The notes under the pieces: model-generated | What the model saw: only the letters and a program-made list of their open reading frames with translations | Databases searched by the model: none | What the model was told of the DNA's origin: nothing | Position numbers and translations under genes: made by a program | Shown: positions 26,809 to 35,320 of the stretch, piece after piece | How positions within the stretch are numbered: position 1 is the first letter of the stretch | How the letters are laid out: the number at the start of each line of letters is the position of its first letter | Assembly (NCBI RefSeq): GCF_002197665.1 | Contig: NZ_NBBJ01000001.1 | Location: 310,001 to 374,000, forward strand | Reading direction: 5' to 3' | DNA length: 64,000 nt | DNA from: Sphingomonas mucosissima | Lineage (GTDB): Bacteria; Pseudomonadota; Alphaproteobacteria; Sphingomonadales; Sphingomonadaceae

Positions 26809-27672
26809 ATGACCATTCTCGTAACTGGCGCGACCGGCAACGTCGGCCGCAACGTCGTCGAACAACTCGTCAACCGCGGCGCTGACGTGCGCGCTCTGGT
26901 CCGCGATCCGTCGAAGGCTGGTTTCCCAGCCTCCGTCGAGGTCATTCAGGGCGACCTCCTCGACGTGGACTCGCTGCGCTCCGCCATATCCGGTGTCTCG
27001 ACGCTGTTTCTGCTGAACGGGGTCGTCGCCGACGAATACACCCAGGCACTGATCGCCCTCAACGTCGCCCGCGAAGCGGGGATCGAGCGGATCGTCTACC
27101 TCTCGGTGATCCACAGCGACATCTACGTCAACGTGCCGCACTTCGCGGGCAAGTTCGGCGTCGAGCGGATGATCGAGCAGATGGGCATGAATGCCACGAT
27201 CCTGCGCCCGGCCTATTACATGGACAACGAGATCACGATCAAAGACGTCGTCACGGGCTACGGCATCTACCCCATGCCGATCGGCGACAAGGGCCTCGCG
27301 ATGATCGACGCCCGCGATGTCGGTGAGGTCGCCGCGATCGAGCTGATCCGCCGCGAACAATCGGCCACGCCGCTGCCGACGAACCGCATCAACCTCGTTG
27401 GCCCCGACACCCTGACCGCCGCGAGCGCCGCCGCCATCTGGACCGAAGTCCTGGGCCGCCCGATCGCCTATCCGGGCGACGACACCGCCGGGTTCGAGCA
27501 GAACCTGCGGGCGTTCATGCCGAGTTGGATGGCCTTCGACATGCGCCTGATGGCCGAGCGCTTCCTCAGCGACGGCATGCTCCCCGAGGTCGGCGACGTC
27601 GATCGGCTGACCACCCTGCTGGGCCGCCCCCTGCGCACCTACCGGGACCACGTCGCGCAGATCGCCGGCTGA
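26809..27672 (+). CDS. NmrA-like NAD(P)-binding protein
   Basis: 287-aa atypical short-chain dehydrogenase of the NmrA/HSCARG/QOR2 type. Rossmann motif TGATGNVGRNVVEQL (glycine-rich GxxGxxG) at the very start, RALVRDP second strand, and no catalytic Tyr-x-x-x-Lys in the usual place. Members reduce quinones or azo dyes or act as redox sensors. First gene of a four-gene operon divergent from LysR. Confidence 0.88.
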   Translation: MTILVTGATGNVGRNVVEQLVNRGADVRALVRDPSKAGFPASVEVIQGDLLDVDSLRSAISGVSTLFLLNGVVADEYTQALIALNVAREAGIERIVYLSVIHSDIYVNVPHFAGKFGVERMIEQMGMNATILRPAYYMDNEITIKDVVTGYGIYPMPIGDKGLAMIDARDVGEVAAIELIRREQSATPLPTNRINLVGPDTLTAASAAAIWTEVLGRPIAYPGDDTAGFEQNLRAFMPSWMAFDMRLMAERFLSDGMLPEVGDVDRLTTLLGRPLRTYRDHVAQIAG

Positions 27673-27708
27673 TCGCTTCCCCCAACCACACAGACAAGGA
27701 AAATCGAC

Positions 27709-28182
27709 ATGATCTATTCGACGGCAACCGTCCCGGTGAACCCGCAAGGCGAAACCCACCTCACCCGCGAGCAGGTCTGGAAGGGCCTGGAACTCAAGGC
27801 CCGCGATGCCCGCCTGTTCCTCCCGGCCGGCCTCTGCACCCGCTGCGATGTCACGGAGGAGAGCGCCACGCACTTCGTTCGCGACGCCACGATCGCGGGC
27901 GCTGACCTGCGCGAGATCATCACCCTCGAGCCGCAGCGCAAGGCGACCTTCTTCCAGGCGACCGGCCCGCGCGAAGGCGCGATCATCAACGAGCTGTTCG
28001 AGGATGAAGCAGGCGAGCTCCAGCTGAAATTCTACTGCTATCTCGGCCTGCGCGACATGCAACCGGGCGGCCCCGAAGAACAGGCCGAGCAGGCGCAGTT
28101 CGAGAGCGACAGGGGCTACAAGGCCGCCCTGCTGTCCACGCTGAAGCGCACCCGCGAGATGCTTGCCGAGGGCAAGCTCTGA
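27709..28182 (+). CDS. AtaL-like SRPBCC protein (DUF1857)
   Basis: 157 aa; begins with the pattern TATVPVNPQGETHLTREQVWKGLELKARDARLFLP typical of DUF1857/AtaL-like START-fold proteins that bind hydrophobic ligands. Start follows AAGGAAAATCGAC. Biochemical role unknown; the neighbours suggest handling of reactive or aromatic small molecules. Confidence 0.82.
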   Translation: MIYSTATVPVNPQGETHLTREQVWKGLELKARDARLFLPAGLCTRCDVTEESATHFVRDATIAGADLREIITLEPQRKATFFQATGPREGAIINELFEDEAGELQLKFYCYLGLRDMQPGGPEEQAEQAQFESDRGYKAALLSTLKRTREMLAEGKL

Positions 28183-28226
28183 TCCTCGCCTTCCCTCGAT
28201 CATCTAGCAATCCAAGGAGAAGTCCC

Positions 28227-29294
28227 ATGACCGATGTCTGGTCCCCAATAAAGCTCGGCAACCTCCAACTGCCGCATCGCCTGGCTATGGCGCCGATGAC
28301 GCGCAGCCGGGCAAAGCCCGACGGCACCCCCGGCGATCTGGCCCCCGAATATTACGCGCAGCGCGCGACAATGGGCCTGCTGATCACCGAAGGCACCCAG
28401 CCCTCCGAGGACGGGCAAGGCTATACGAACACGCCCGGCATCTATACCGACGCCCACGTCGCCGGATGGCGCAAGGTCACCGATGCCGTCCACAAGGCTG
28501 ACGGCCAGCTGTTCGTCCAACTCATGCACGTTGGCCGCAGGTCGCATCCGGACAACACCGCGCATCATCGCCAGCCGGTCGCTCCCTCGGCGATCGCGCC
28601 TGGAGAGCAGATGTTCACGCCGAAGGGAATGCAGACCGTACCTGAGCCCTGCGCGCTCACGACCGCCGAAGTTAGGCAGACCATCGCCGATTTCGCGCAC
28701 GGCGCTGCCCGCGCGATCGAGGCGGGCGCGGACGGCGTCGAGGTCCACGGCGCGAACGGCTATCTGGTGCACCAGTTCCTGGCGCCGAACGCCAACAAGC
28801 GCACCGACGAATATGGCGGCTCGCTCGAGAACCGCGCGCGCTTCGCCATCGAGGTGGTGCAGGCCATCGTCGCGGCGATCGGGCCTGAGAGGACGGCGGT
28901 CCGCCTCTCTCCCGGCCTTCCGACAGGCGGCATCGTTGAAGGAAACGCCAACGACGACCTTTACCGCTACCTGGCGACAGAGTTCGACAAGCTCGGCCTT
29001 GCCTATCTGCACGTCCTGCACATTGGCAATGAAGCGCTCGTCGCGGACATCCGTGAGGCGTTTGGCGGCGTGCTGATCGTCAATCGCCCGGGACGCACAC
29101 GTGAGCAGGTGGGGTCTGATGTCGCAGCAGGTGTCGCCGACATCGAAGCTCTGGGCTCCATGGCGCTTGCCAATCCGGACCTCGTTGCCCGTCTCAAGCA
29201 GGGCGCCCCGCTCAACGAACCGCGTGTTCCCCTGTTCTACGCCGGCGGCGGAGCAGAAGGCTATACCGACTACCCCTCTTTGCAGCCGATGTGA
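28227..29294 (+). CDS. Old yellow enzyme family alkene reductase
   Basis: 355-aa FMN-dependent reductase of the NemA/OYE class. Diagnostic pieces: LAMAPMTRSRA, LMHVGRRSHP, VEVHGANGYLVHQFLAPNANKRTDEYGGSLENRARF, and the phosphate-binding end with VNRPG. It reduces activated double bonds, nitro compounds or nitrate esters using NAD(P)H. AAGGAGAAG ribosome site. Part of the LysR-linked operon. Confidence 0.95.
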   Translation: MTDVWSPIKLGNLQLPHRLAMAPMTRSRAKPDGTPGDLAPEYYAQRATMGLLITEGTQPSEDGQGYTNTPGIYTDAHVAGWRKVTDAVHKADGQLFVQLMHVGRRSHPDNTAHHRQPVAPSAIAPGEQMFTPKGMQTVPEPCALTTAEVRQTIADFAHGAARAIEAGADGVEVHGANGYLVHQFLAPNANKRTDEYGGSLENRARFAIEVVQAIVAAIGPERTAVRLSPGLPTGGIVEGNANDDLYRYLATEFDKLGLAYLHVLHIGNEALVADIREAFGGVLIVNRPGRTREQVGSDVAAGVADIEALGSMALANPDLVARLKQGAPLNEPRVPLFYAGGGAEGYTDYPSLQPM

Positions 29295-29341
29295 GCCCGC
29301 ATCCCGGCCCTCCAAACAACGCACAGTTCAAGGAATGTCCC

Positions 29342-30073
29342 ATGTCGAAAAACAATCGCATCGCGCTGGTCACCGGCGCCAACAAGGGAATCGGGCTCGA
29401 GATCGCCCGTCAGCTGGCTCAGGCCGGCGTCGCGGTCATCATCGGCGCCCGTGATCTAGAGCGCGGCAGCGCCGCCGCCGCTGATCTGACATCGGCGGGC
29501 CTGCAGGCTACTTTCGTACCCATCGACCTCAATGACTTCGAGACCATCGGCGCGGCCGCCGAGACGATACGGGCGCAACACGGCAGGTTGGATATTCTGG
29601 TCAACAACGCCGGCATCTTCGACGCAGCGGACGGGCCCCCCAGCGTTGGGTCTGCTGAGGCGGCGCAGCGCGTCATGACCACGAACTTCATCGGCACGCT
29701 GGCGGTCACCAAAGCCATGCTGCCTCTGCTACGCGCGGCGCCGGCTGCGCGCATCGTCAACCTCTCCAGTTCGCTCGGCTCGCTCGCGGGCAACGGTGAT
29801 CCGACGTCGCCATATTATTCGGCGCGGTACATTGGCTACAACGCCTCCAAGGCGGCGCTGAACATGCTCACGGTTCAACTCGCCGAGGAATTGAAGGACA
29901 CGTCGGTCGTCATCAACTCGGTGAGTCCGGGCTTCGTCAAAACCGACCTGAATGGGAATACCGGCTTCATGACCCCCGAAGAGGGCGCCAAGCTGCCCGT
30001 CGAATACGCTCTGCTCGGCGAAAACGCGGTCTCGGGCCGCTTTGTGGAGCCGGGCGGGCAAACGCCCTGGTAG
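29342..30073 (+). CDS. SDR family oxidoreductase
   Basis: 243 aa from ATG 29342. Cofactor motif TGANKGIG, NNAG, catalytic Ser (NLSSSLGSLAG) and YxxxK (GYNASKAAL). The NKGIG variant and spacing match carbonyl-reductase-like SDRs. Last gene of the operon and followed by a hairpin terminator. Confidence 0.92.
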   Translation: MSKNNRIALVTGANKGIGLEIARQLAQAGVAVIIGARDLERGSAAAADLTSAGLQATFVPIDLNDFETIGAAAETIRAQHGRLDILVNNAGIFDAADGPPSVGSAEAAQRVMTTNFIGTLAVTKAMLPLLRAAPAARIVNLSSSLGSLAGNGDPTSPYYSARYIGYNASKAALNMLTVQLAEELKDTSVVINSVSPGFVKTDLNGNTGFMTPEEGAKLPVEYALLGENAVSGRFVEPGGQTPW

Positions 30074-30105
30074 GCTGCCAGACGCAGCGTCCAGATCTGG
30101 CAGCC
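30073..30105 (+). terminator. Hairpin after SDR operon
   Basis: GGCTGCCAGA (30073-30082) and TCTGGCAGCC (30096-30105) are perfect 10-base complements; no strong T-run. It directly follows the SDR stop codon. Confidence 0.55.
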
Positions 30106-30712
30106 GAGGTTATGCGCGAGGACCAGACCGCGGCGGGCGGGGACCCGAGCGCGATCGAAGCTGCGCGATCGGTCTTGAGGGCGGATCGACCTTGGTCACC
30201 GAAACCGAAGGTTAAGGGGCGTTGGCGGTCCTGTCGCCAATGGGGGGCGAATGCGATCAGCACCTATGCGCCGCTTCTCAAGAGCCTGCGCACATCGCGC
30301 GACTCACGCCCGGTAGGTCAGCGGTGGTCCGGGCATCTGCTGGTATTTGTCCGCAGTCTAAGTTCCGAGCCGGGGCTTTCGCGCCTAAACGACAATCAGC
30401 ATCGCGATAGCAGTTTTCGGGACAAGCGGTGGGCCGAGCCCAATCACTGAGATTGGGTGCCTTCCTGCCGAGCAGTTTCGCGGCAGGGTATGGCCGCTTC
30501 TGACATGAGCGGCCATTTGCGCACTCGGCGCGCAGTGGCTCGATGTGGTCGAAAGGTGCTGATCAAGGCATCCCATTCTTACCACGCACCGAGCATCAAA
30601 CAGCGTAGCGGTGAGCTGGGCAATTCTCTGCACTGGAGGGTGCTCGCACAGGTCAGCGGCACTCATGGGAAAATGACACTTTTCCACTGAGTGCGAGGAG
30701 CAAGCAGGCCGT
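30106..30712. other. Long non-coding stretch
   Basis: About 600 bp in which I find no gene: reading frames are short and lack ribosome sites. It separates the detoxification operon from the DUF3768/recombinase block and is probably an old insertion boundary. Confidence 0.4.
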
Positions 30713-31516
30713 TTACAGCTCGCGATCAAGCGGCAACAGCCAACGTCGATACACAAAGCCGAATGCACCATCAGCTAGCTCTTCATACGGCAACGGCATG
30801 CCCGACACGTAGATCGTGTGGAGCGTAGGCGAGGGGCGCTGAATGCGGCCGTTCAGCCCGCACGCTTCCCAGTTAAAGCAGGAGATGTAAGCGCGAGGTC
30901 GCCCGTCGGCATGCGGCTGCGACAATAGCTTGCGCTTGGCAGCCAGCGTGCCGGCGTTGCTCATGCGGTCGTGGGTCGGATTGACGATGATGTCGGCAGC
31001 CAGGATCGCGTCGCGTGCGGTGTCATCGACGAACTGCGGTTCGGTGCGTCCGCGGATGATGTTGAGCTCGCCGCAGATGAGTGCGAACACGCTGTGCCGC
31101 TCGAGCTCTAGGCTGCGCTGATCCAGCTGGCGCACGAAGCGCGCCAGACGCGTGTTATCGGCAGCGGCAATCTGTCGGCTGCGCGCAAACGCTTCGCGGC
31201 CAAATCGATAAAGGTCACCTTCGCCGGTAATCGCCCACATGGCGTGCCAACGCCCTGCCTCGCGCTGAGCACGGCCGTCATAATGGACCTCGGTGACAAT
31301 GGTGCCCGAGCGCGGCTCGTTGGCGATCTCGCGGGCGAGCTTGTGCAGCTGCTTGCGCGAATGCACGGCATAGCCGGCGGTCACCAGCAAGTGGGGTTCA
31401 TAAGCATCGCTTGCGGCAAGGATGAGCCGTGTGCGCTCGGCAGGGCTCAGGATCATGTCAGGTCCGCATCGCGCGAAGGAGATGGTACCAACCTCCAGCA
31501 CTGGTGGCTTTGCCAT
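30713..31516 (-). CDS. Hypothetical protein, possibly nitrilase-fold
   Basis: 267 aa, not firmly recognised. The centre VFALICGELNIIRG followed by AADIIVNPTHDRM and RAYISCFNWE has the rhythm of the carbon-nitrogen hydrolase (nitrilase) fold, in which the Cys of LICGEL would be the nucleophile. I cannot locate a convincing catalytic Glu or Lys, so activity is doubtful. It lies just downstream of a DUF3768 gene and a recombinase, a block seen on mobile DNA; the three are on the same strand with small gaps. Confidence 0.55.
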   Translation of the reverse strand: MAKPPVLEVGTISFARCGPDMILSPAERTRLILAASDAYEPHLLVTAGYAVHSRKQLHKLAREIANEPRSGTIVTEVHYDGRAQREAGRWHAMWAITGEGDLYRFGREAFARSRQIAAADNTRLARFVRQLDQRSLELERHSVFALICGELNIIRGRTEPQFVDDTARDAILAADIIVNPTHDRMSNAGTLAAKRKLLSQPHADGRPRAYISCFNWEACGLNGRIQRPSPTLHTIYVSGMPLPYEELADGAFGFVYRRWLLPLDREL

Positions 31517-31530
31517 GGTGGTTTCCGCCC

Positions 31531-31893
31531 TTAGTATTCGTCAGCCAGCATCACCGTGAGCACGCGCGTGGTGACGCTTGGATCGGCGGGATCGGGAGAG
31601 CCGAACCGCATGGCGCGGTCATAGCAGTCGATCTTCCAAAAAATTCGCGTGCCGTTCCACTCGACAGCGCCGAAATCATGCTCGCCATAGGGGTCGTTGT
31701 CGGGTGTGAATGCGTCAAAGCAGGCGACCGCCTGCAGGATGTCGGCCAGGGCACCTTTACCAAGCGCGATCACGCCAGCGGTGACCGCCAGCCTACCATC
31801 GACGGGCATCTGGCGGAAGGCATCGTTGAGGCGAGCAATCGGGCTAAGGGTGTCTGATGCTTTAGAGGCGTGAGTCGTCGACTTCGCGTTCAT
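31531..31893 (-). CDS. DUF3768 family protein
   Basis: 120 aa with the whole family core: IARLNDAFRQ, RLAVTAGVIALG, FTPDNDPYGEHDFGAVEW, IFWKIDCYD, RFGSPDPADPSVTTRVLTVMLADEY. The function is unknown; such genes occur on plasmids and integrated elements of alphaproteobacteria. Same strand as the recombinase upstream. Confidence 0.9.
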   Translation of the reverse strand: MNAKSTTHASKASDTLSPIARLNDAFRQMPVDGRLAVTAGVIALGKGALADILQAVACFDAFTPDNDPYGEHDFGAVEWNGTRIFWKIDCYDRAMRFGSPDPADPSVTTRVLTVMLADEY

Positions 31894-31943
31894 GCGAATT
31901 CTCCTGAAGCGAGCGATGTGAAGGGAAGAAGGGGAACTCGTCG

Positions 31944-32522
31944 TCAGACGAGGCGGACAAGCCTGCGCTGGCTGTCGCGGTCACCCTGGATGTAGCGTTC
32001 GGTCGTGGTGAGCTGGCGGTGTCCGGCGAGTTCCTGAACGTCGCGCAGTGACCCGCCCGTGCGCGCTATCAGTCGCGCGGAGCGCGTGATGAAGGTGCGC
32101 CGGCCTGAGTGTGAGGAACAACCTTGCAGCCCCAGCGCGGCGTAGGCCGCGGCAAACCAGTTGACGATGCTGCCGGCACGCATGTGCGCGCCGCGCTCGG
32201 AACGGATCACCGGGCCAGCTGTGGGCTTGCCTTGATGATTGTGCAGCCGTCGCAATGCGGTGGCGAGTTCCGGATGGATGGGCAGCTGCCGCGCTGCGCC
32301 GTTCTTGGCGATGCTGGCGGCGACCAGCAGCTGATCGCCGATGTGCCCGTTTGCTCGCAACACCATCGTCCAGTCGAGACCGGCGATCTCGCAGGCACGC
32401 AAACCTGCCTTGAAGCTCAGCACAACAATGACGCGATCACGTAAAGGGTGCCGGTTGGTCGCGACATACTGCACCAGGCGGTGCACGTCGTCACGCTCCA
32501 GCACCCGGGCAGGGTGGGGCAT
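31944..32522 (-). CDS. Tyrosine-type recombinase
   Basis: 192-aa catalytic-domain-only recombinase. All active-site parts are present: Arg in KAGLRACEIAGLDW, HSGRR box, GHRQLTTTERYI with the Tyr nucleophile. The arm-binding N-terminal domain is absent, so it may need a partner or act on simple sites. AT-rich upstream sequence holds a likely promoter (TTAGTATA on the coding strand near 32,580). Confidence 0.87.
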   Translation of the reverse strand: MPHPARVLERDDVHRLVQYVATNRHPLRDRVIVVLSFKAGLRACEIAGLDWTMVLRANGHIGDQLLVAASIAKNGAARQLPIHPELATALRRLHNHQGKPTAGPVIRSERGAHMRAGSIVNWFAAAYAALGLQGCSSHSGRRTFITRSARLIARTGGSLRDVQELAGHRQLTTTERYIQGDRDSQRRLVRLV

Positions 32523-32649
32523 GGTAGATCTCCGATGTTGAGGAAAACAGCATCGGCAGTGCCGCAGCTGTGCTGCTATACTAACACAGTCTACGTTGAA
32601 CGTCTATTCGTTGCAAAAGCGTAATGATGAACGCGCGTGCTGTCACGTC

Positions 32650-32898
32650 TCAACGGTCGCACGGCACTTCGTGTAGTAGGCGGATGCGAAGTTCGGCTGT
32701 GGCGCCCAACTGTTCGATGCGCACGTAAGCGGCGTCGAGTTCGCGCGAGATGTCAGATGCCAGAAGGCATACACGCCGCAGTTGGACGCCGAGTTCGGGA
32801 AGAAATAGGAGCACGTGTTCGAGGCCGTCGTCGGGCAGCGCCGTCACGACCCCAGGTGCGTGCAGATCAGCAAGGATTGCCGCCACAGCATCGGCCAT
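32650..32898 (-). CDS. Hypothetical small protein
   Basis: 82 aa from ATG 32898 (MADAVAAILADLHAPG); an upstream ATG at 32943 is possible. Alternating hydrophobic/charged pattern (VLLFLPELGVQLRRVCLLASDISRELDAAYVRIEQL) predicts two helices. No family recognised. A real gene is plausible but not certain. Confidence 0.4.
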   Translation of the reverse strand: MADAVAAILADLHAPGVVTALPDDGLEHVLLFLPELGVQLRRVCLLASDISRELDAAYVRIEQLGATAELRIRLLHEVPCDR

Positions 32899-32971
32899 CC
32901 TGTGCGGTTTGTCTCTAAGAGAGAGGCAATCATGGCGGGGCATGACGCACTAGTAGCACCCTATGTACCAG

Positions 32972-34099
32972 TTAGCTCGCTATCGGGCTCCTGGACTGCG
33001 TGTCGTATTTGGGTGGAAAGCGGTCCGGCCGCTTTAGAGCGGGTTGCTGCAAGAATGCCCTTTCGTTCATCTCGGGGATGAGGGTACGGGCGTCTGCCAA
33101 GAGCGGAATGTCCGACAGTCTCTGGTCAGCACCCTGGAATAAATATATCCGGAAGCCAATGTAGAAGTTGTTGGTTTCGATGTTCGCATCGAGGCTCGAA
33201 GTTCGCAAGTCATCTGTTGCGCTTGTTGGATCAGGCTTACCGATCCGTAGAACCAGCTTTTCTCGTCCTGATGGCCTTCCCGCAGTGCGGTCTATTTGTA
33301 GGGCTGCCGCTTTGGGCTGACCCGTGCGTCGTCCCGCTCGTTCTGGACAGGCGGAAGGTGGCGCCAAGCCTTTAGTTACTGGTGGCTTACGAGTAATGGT
33401 CGTTGGTATCTGAGTTGTGCTTTTCGCCCGGGTCGTTACCGGGCGCTCGCCATTCGAAAAAATGGTCTTATACTCGGCAGTGGCTTTGCCTAGTGCTGCT
33501 GCAACAAGTCCAACGAGCATGGCGCTTGCGAAAACGAGAACACCGTTCCTGATTGACACGATAGCAGCTGCCGCCTCGTTGGCGCGAAGCAGATTGTCCC
33601 GTTCAAAGCTGCGTGCGGCCGCGATCATCTCCTTGCGAGCGGTGTCTCCGCCCGCCGCGACGATGCTCAGGTACCCCGCTCCGTAGCCGTAACGGGGCTT
33701 CGGCCGCAGGCCGTTGAAGCCGATCAAAACGCCTGTCAGCAGGAGGGCGGCGGCGAGCAGGAAGAGGACGGCTGCAGCGATCTTCCACCCCGATGCCGTC
33801 AGATCCTGCAGCATCGTCGAACCGACGAGCCCGCCGACGGTGACTGATACGGACAGCGCGGCGGTCAGCTTCTGCAGTTTATCATCGAGTTCCTTCCCCC
33901 GCGTCCACTCGGCCTCGATTAGCTTCGAAAGGTCTGCGTCCGACAGGGTAGCGATCGGTCCCCCGGTGCTGACCGCGCGCCGACGGATCATCGAGTTGGT
34001 TCGCCACATTGCGATCGGCGTCCAGAGTTCGCGGGCTATGAAGCGGACGGGGCGGAACGGCAGCGCCGCCAGCGTCCGGATGCGAGCTATTGCGGGCAT
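32972..34099 (-). CDS. Membrane protein of the E1/E2/JAB-ATP-grasp operon
   Basis: 375-aa protein. Residues about 55-80 form a charged helix; membrane helices at about 80-97, 106-128 and 183-204; a Pro/Thr/Arg-rich linker from about 215 and a soluble C-terminal domain of about 100 residues. The helix-TM-TM-loop-TM layout recalls small membrane effectors of the SLATT kind, but I cannot assign it. It is the last gene, overlapping the ATP-grasp gene by 13 bp. A pore-forming or anchoring role is inference. Confidence 0.75.
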   Translation of the reverse strand: MPAIARIRTLAALPFRPVRFIARELWTPIAMWRTNSMIRRRAVSTGGPIATLSDADLSKLIEAEWTRGKELDDKLQKLTAALSVSVTVGGLVGSTMLQDLTASGWKIAAAVLFLLAAALLLTGVLIGFNGLRPKPRYGYGAGYLSIVAAGGDTARKEMIAAARSFERDNLLRANEAAAAIVSIRNGVLVFASAMLVGLVAAALGKATAEYKTIFSNGERPVTTRAKSTTQIPTTITRKPPVTKGLAPPSACPERAGRRTGQPKAAALQIDRTAGRPSGREKLVLRIGKPDPTSATDDLRTSSLDANIETNNFYIGFRIYLFQGADQRLSDIPLLADARTLIPEMNERAFLQQPALKRPDRFPPKYDTQSRSPIAS

Positions 34100-35040
34100 G
34101 ACAGTGCTTCCGCAATTGCGGCGGCGATCGGACGTGTCTCGCTATCGAGCCATCCCCATTCGCCGGTCGGATTTACTTCGATGAACCAGGTTCGCCCAGC
34201 GGCCATAGCTAAGTCGATGGCTCCATACCGAAGGCCGAGACTGGCTACGAGCTCGCGGCAACGATCGGCGTCCTCGTGGCTGAGGACGTGGTCTACAATC
34301 TCCAACTGGTCCTTCGCGGTAAGCCGCCAGTCGCCTTGGATGCCAGTCCCACCACGCTTGATCGACGTGCACCAGAGACGGTCCTCGACGACGGTGACCC
34401 GAAGGTCGATCTTTTCGAGGAGGGCCTGCTGAACGGTCAGCGGCGCGGCGGTGAGTTCAGGAACGGCCGCATCGTTCCAGGCCATGATGGACGTGTAGCC
34501 GAACAACTGGTCCGGACCGTCGCGCAGCAGCAGCGTGTCCACGCTCTTGATTGCGACGAGCTGACCATCGGCTGCTGGAGGATTGATGCCGGGGTCATTG
34601 GTCATGACCGTGCGTGGCACGTGGAAGCCGACCCGCGCGGCTTCGGCGAGCTGCACCGCTTTGGTCTCAGCCCGGTACACTGCAGAGAGGTGGTTAAACC
34701 ATCGCGCGCGACCGAATGCCATCATGGAACGCATGAAGGCGGACCATTGCGATCGCTCCAGCTGGTCCTGCAGGGTAGCGCCGCCCCCTGCGACGTTGCG
34801 GTCGAATGTGCCTTGGCGCCACCATACCGATCGAAGCTCCGGACCGACCGTCCAGGTCAGGTCGTCGTTGCGGCAGGTAAGGCGAGGTTCGACCGGGTCG
34901 AGCGCCACCAGGACCTCGGGAAGCCGTTCTCGGTTCAGGCGGAGGAACGTCGTTCCCCGACGCGTCAGTTCGCGGCAGACCCGGTCGGTGGCGAAGTCGA
35001 GATCGCTGGTGAGGATCAGCACCTCGACCTGATACGTCAT
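34087..35040 (-). CDS. ATP-grasp ligase, graspetide-synthetase-like
   Basis: 317 aa. Recognition rests on the MvdC/MvdD-like features SVWWRQGTFD (71-80), AIKSVD with the ATP-binding Lys (165), and the metal/ATP motif WFIEVNPTGEWGWLD (285-299). Such enzymes activate Asp/Glu side chains and join them to Thr, Ser or Lys of a precursor peptide. It starts one base after the stop of a 72-aa ORF, the natural candidate substrate. Alternatives are another ATP-grasp peptide ligase acting on a protein tail. It overlaps the membrane protein downstream. Confidence 0.85.
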   Translation of the reverse strand: MTYQVEVLILTSDLDFATDRVCRELTRRGTTFLRLNRERLPEVLVALDPVEPRLTCRNDDLTWTVGPELRSVWWRQGTFDRNVAGGGATLQDQLERSQWSAFMRSMMAFGRARWFNHLSAVYRAETKAVQLAEAARVGFHVPRTVMTNDPGINPPAADGQLVAIKSVDTLLLRDGPDQLFGYTSIMAWNDAAVPELTAAPLTVQQALLEKIDLRVTVVEDRLWCTSIKRGGTGIQGDWRLTAKDQLEIVDHVLSHEDADRCRELVASLGLRYGAIDLAMAAGRTWFIEVNPTGEWGWLDSETRPIAAAIAEALSCPQ

Positions 35041-35041
35041 G

Positions 35042-35260
35042 CTACTGACCTTTCTGATCCTCCCCCGTCTCGAGGTCGTGCTTCTTGCTCTGAGGAATGT
35101 GGTCGGGATCGTCGCACAACGGCCCGTTGGGCCCGTTCCACATGCCGCTGGCGAAATCGTACGAGGCGTCGCGCGGGCGCCCAAGCTCGGGATCCGACAG
35201 GGTCCGTCGGGTGGTCTGCATCAGCGGGTGCATTCGGCTCTCCTCAGTAAGGTTCGACAT
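35042..35260 (-). CDS. 72-aa peptide, candidate ATP-grasp substrate
   Basis: Small hydrophilic protein with no membrane helix. An N-terminal half (TEESRMHPLMQTTRRTL) precedes a Gly/Pro-containing middle and an acidic/basic tail (SKKHDLETGEDQKGQ) with Ser, Thr, Lys and Asp/Glu that could be cross-linked. The gap to the ATP-grasp start is one base (TAG-C-ATG), the arrangement of precursor and maturase. No leader motif I can name, and no C-terminal diglycine, so it is not a classic ubiquitin-like protein. Confidence 0.6.
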   Translation of the reverse strand: MSNLTEESRMHPLMQTTRRTLSDPELGRPRDASYDFASGMWNGPNGPLCDDPDHIPQSKKHDLETGEDQKGQ

Positions 35261-35320
35261 ATCTGTACAACCAGCGATCCGGCTGGCGTGTTCTTGGTAC
35301 GTCGCGATGGGCGCCGATTG

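Noticed and set aside
30106..30712. Short open frames in the gap as genes
   Set aside because: No ribosome sites, no recognisable domains, and weak codon bias.
35042..35260. The 72-aa protein as a ubiquitin-like modifier
   Set aside because: No beta-grasp pattern and no C-terminal diglycine; the last residues are QKGQ.
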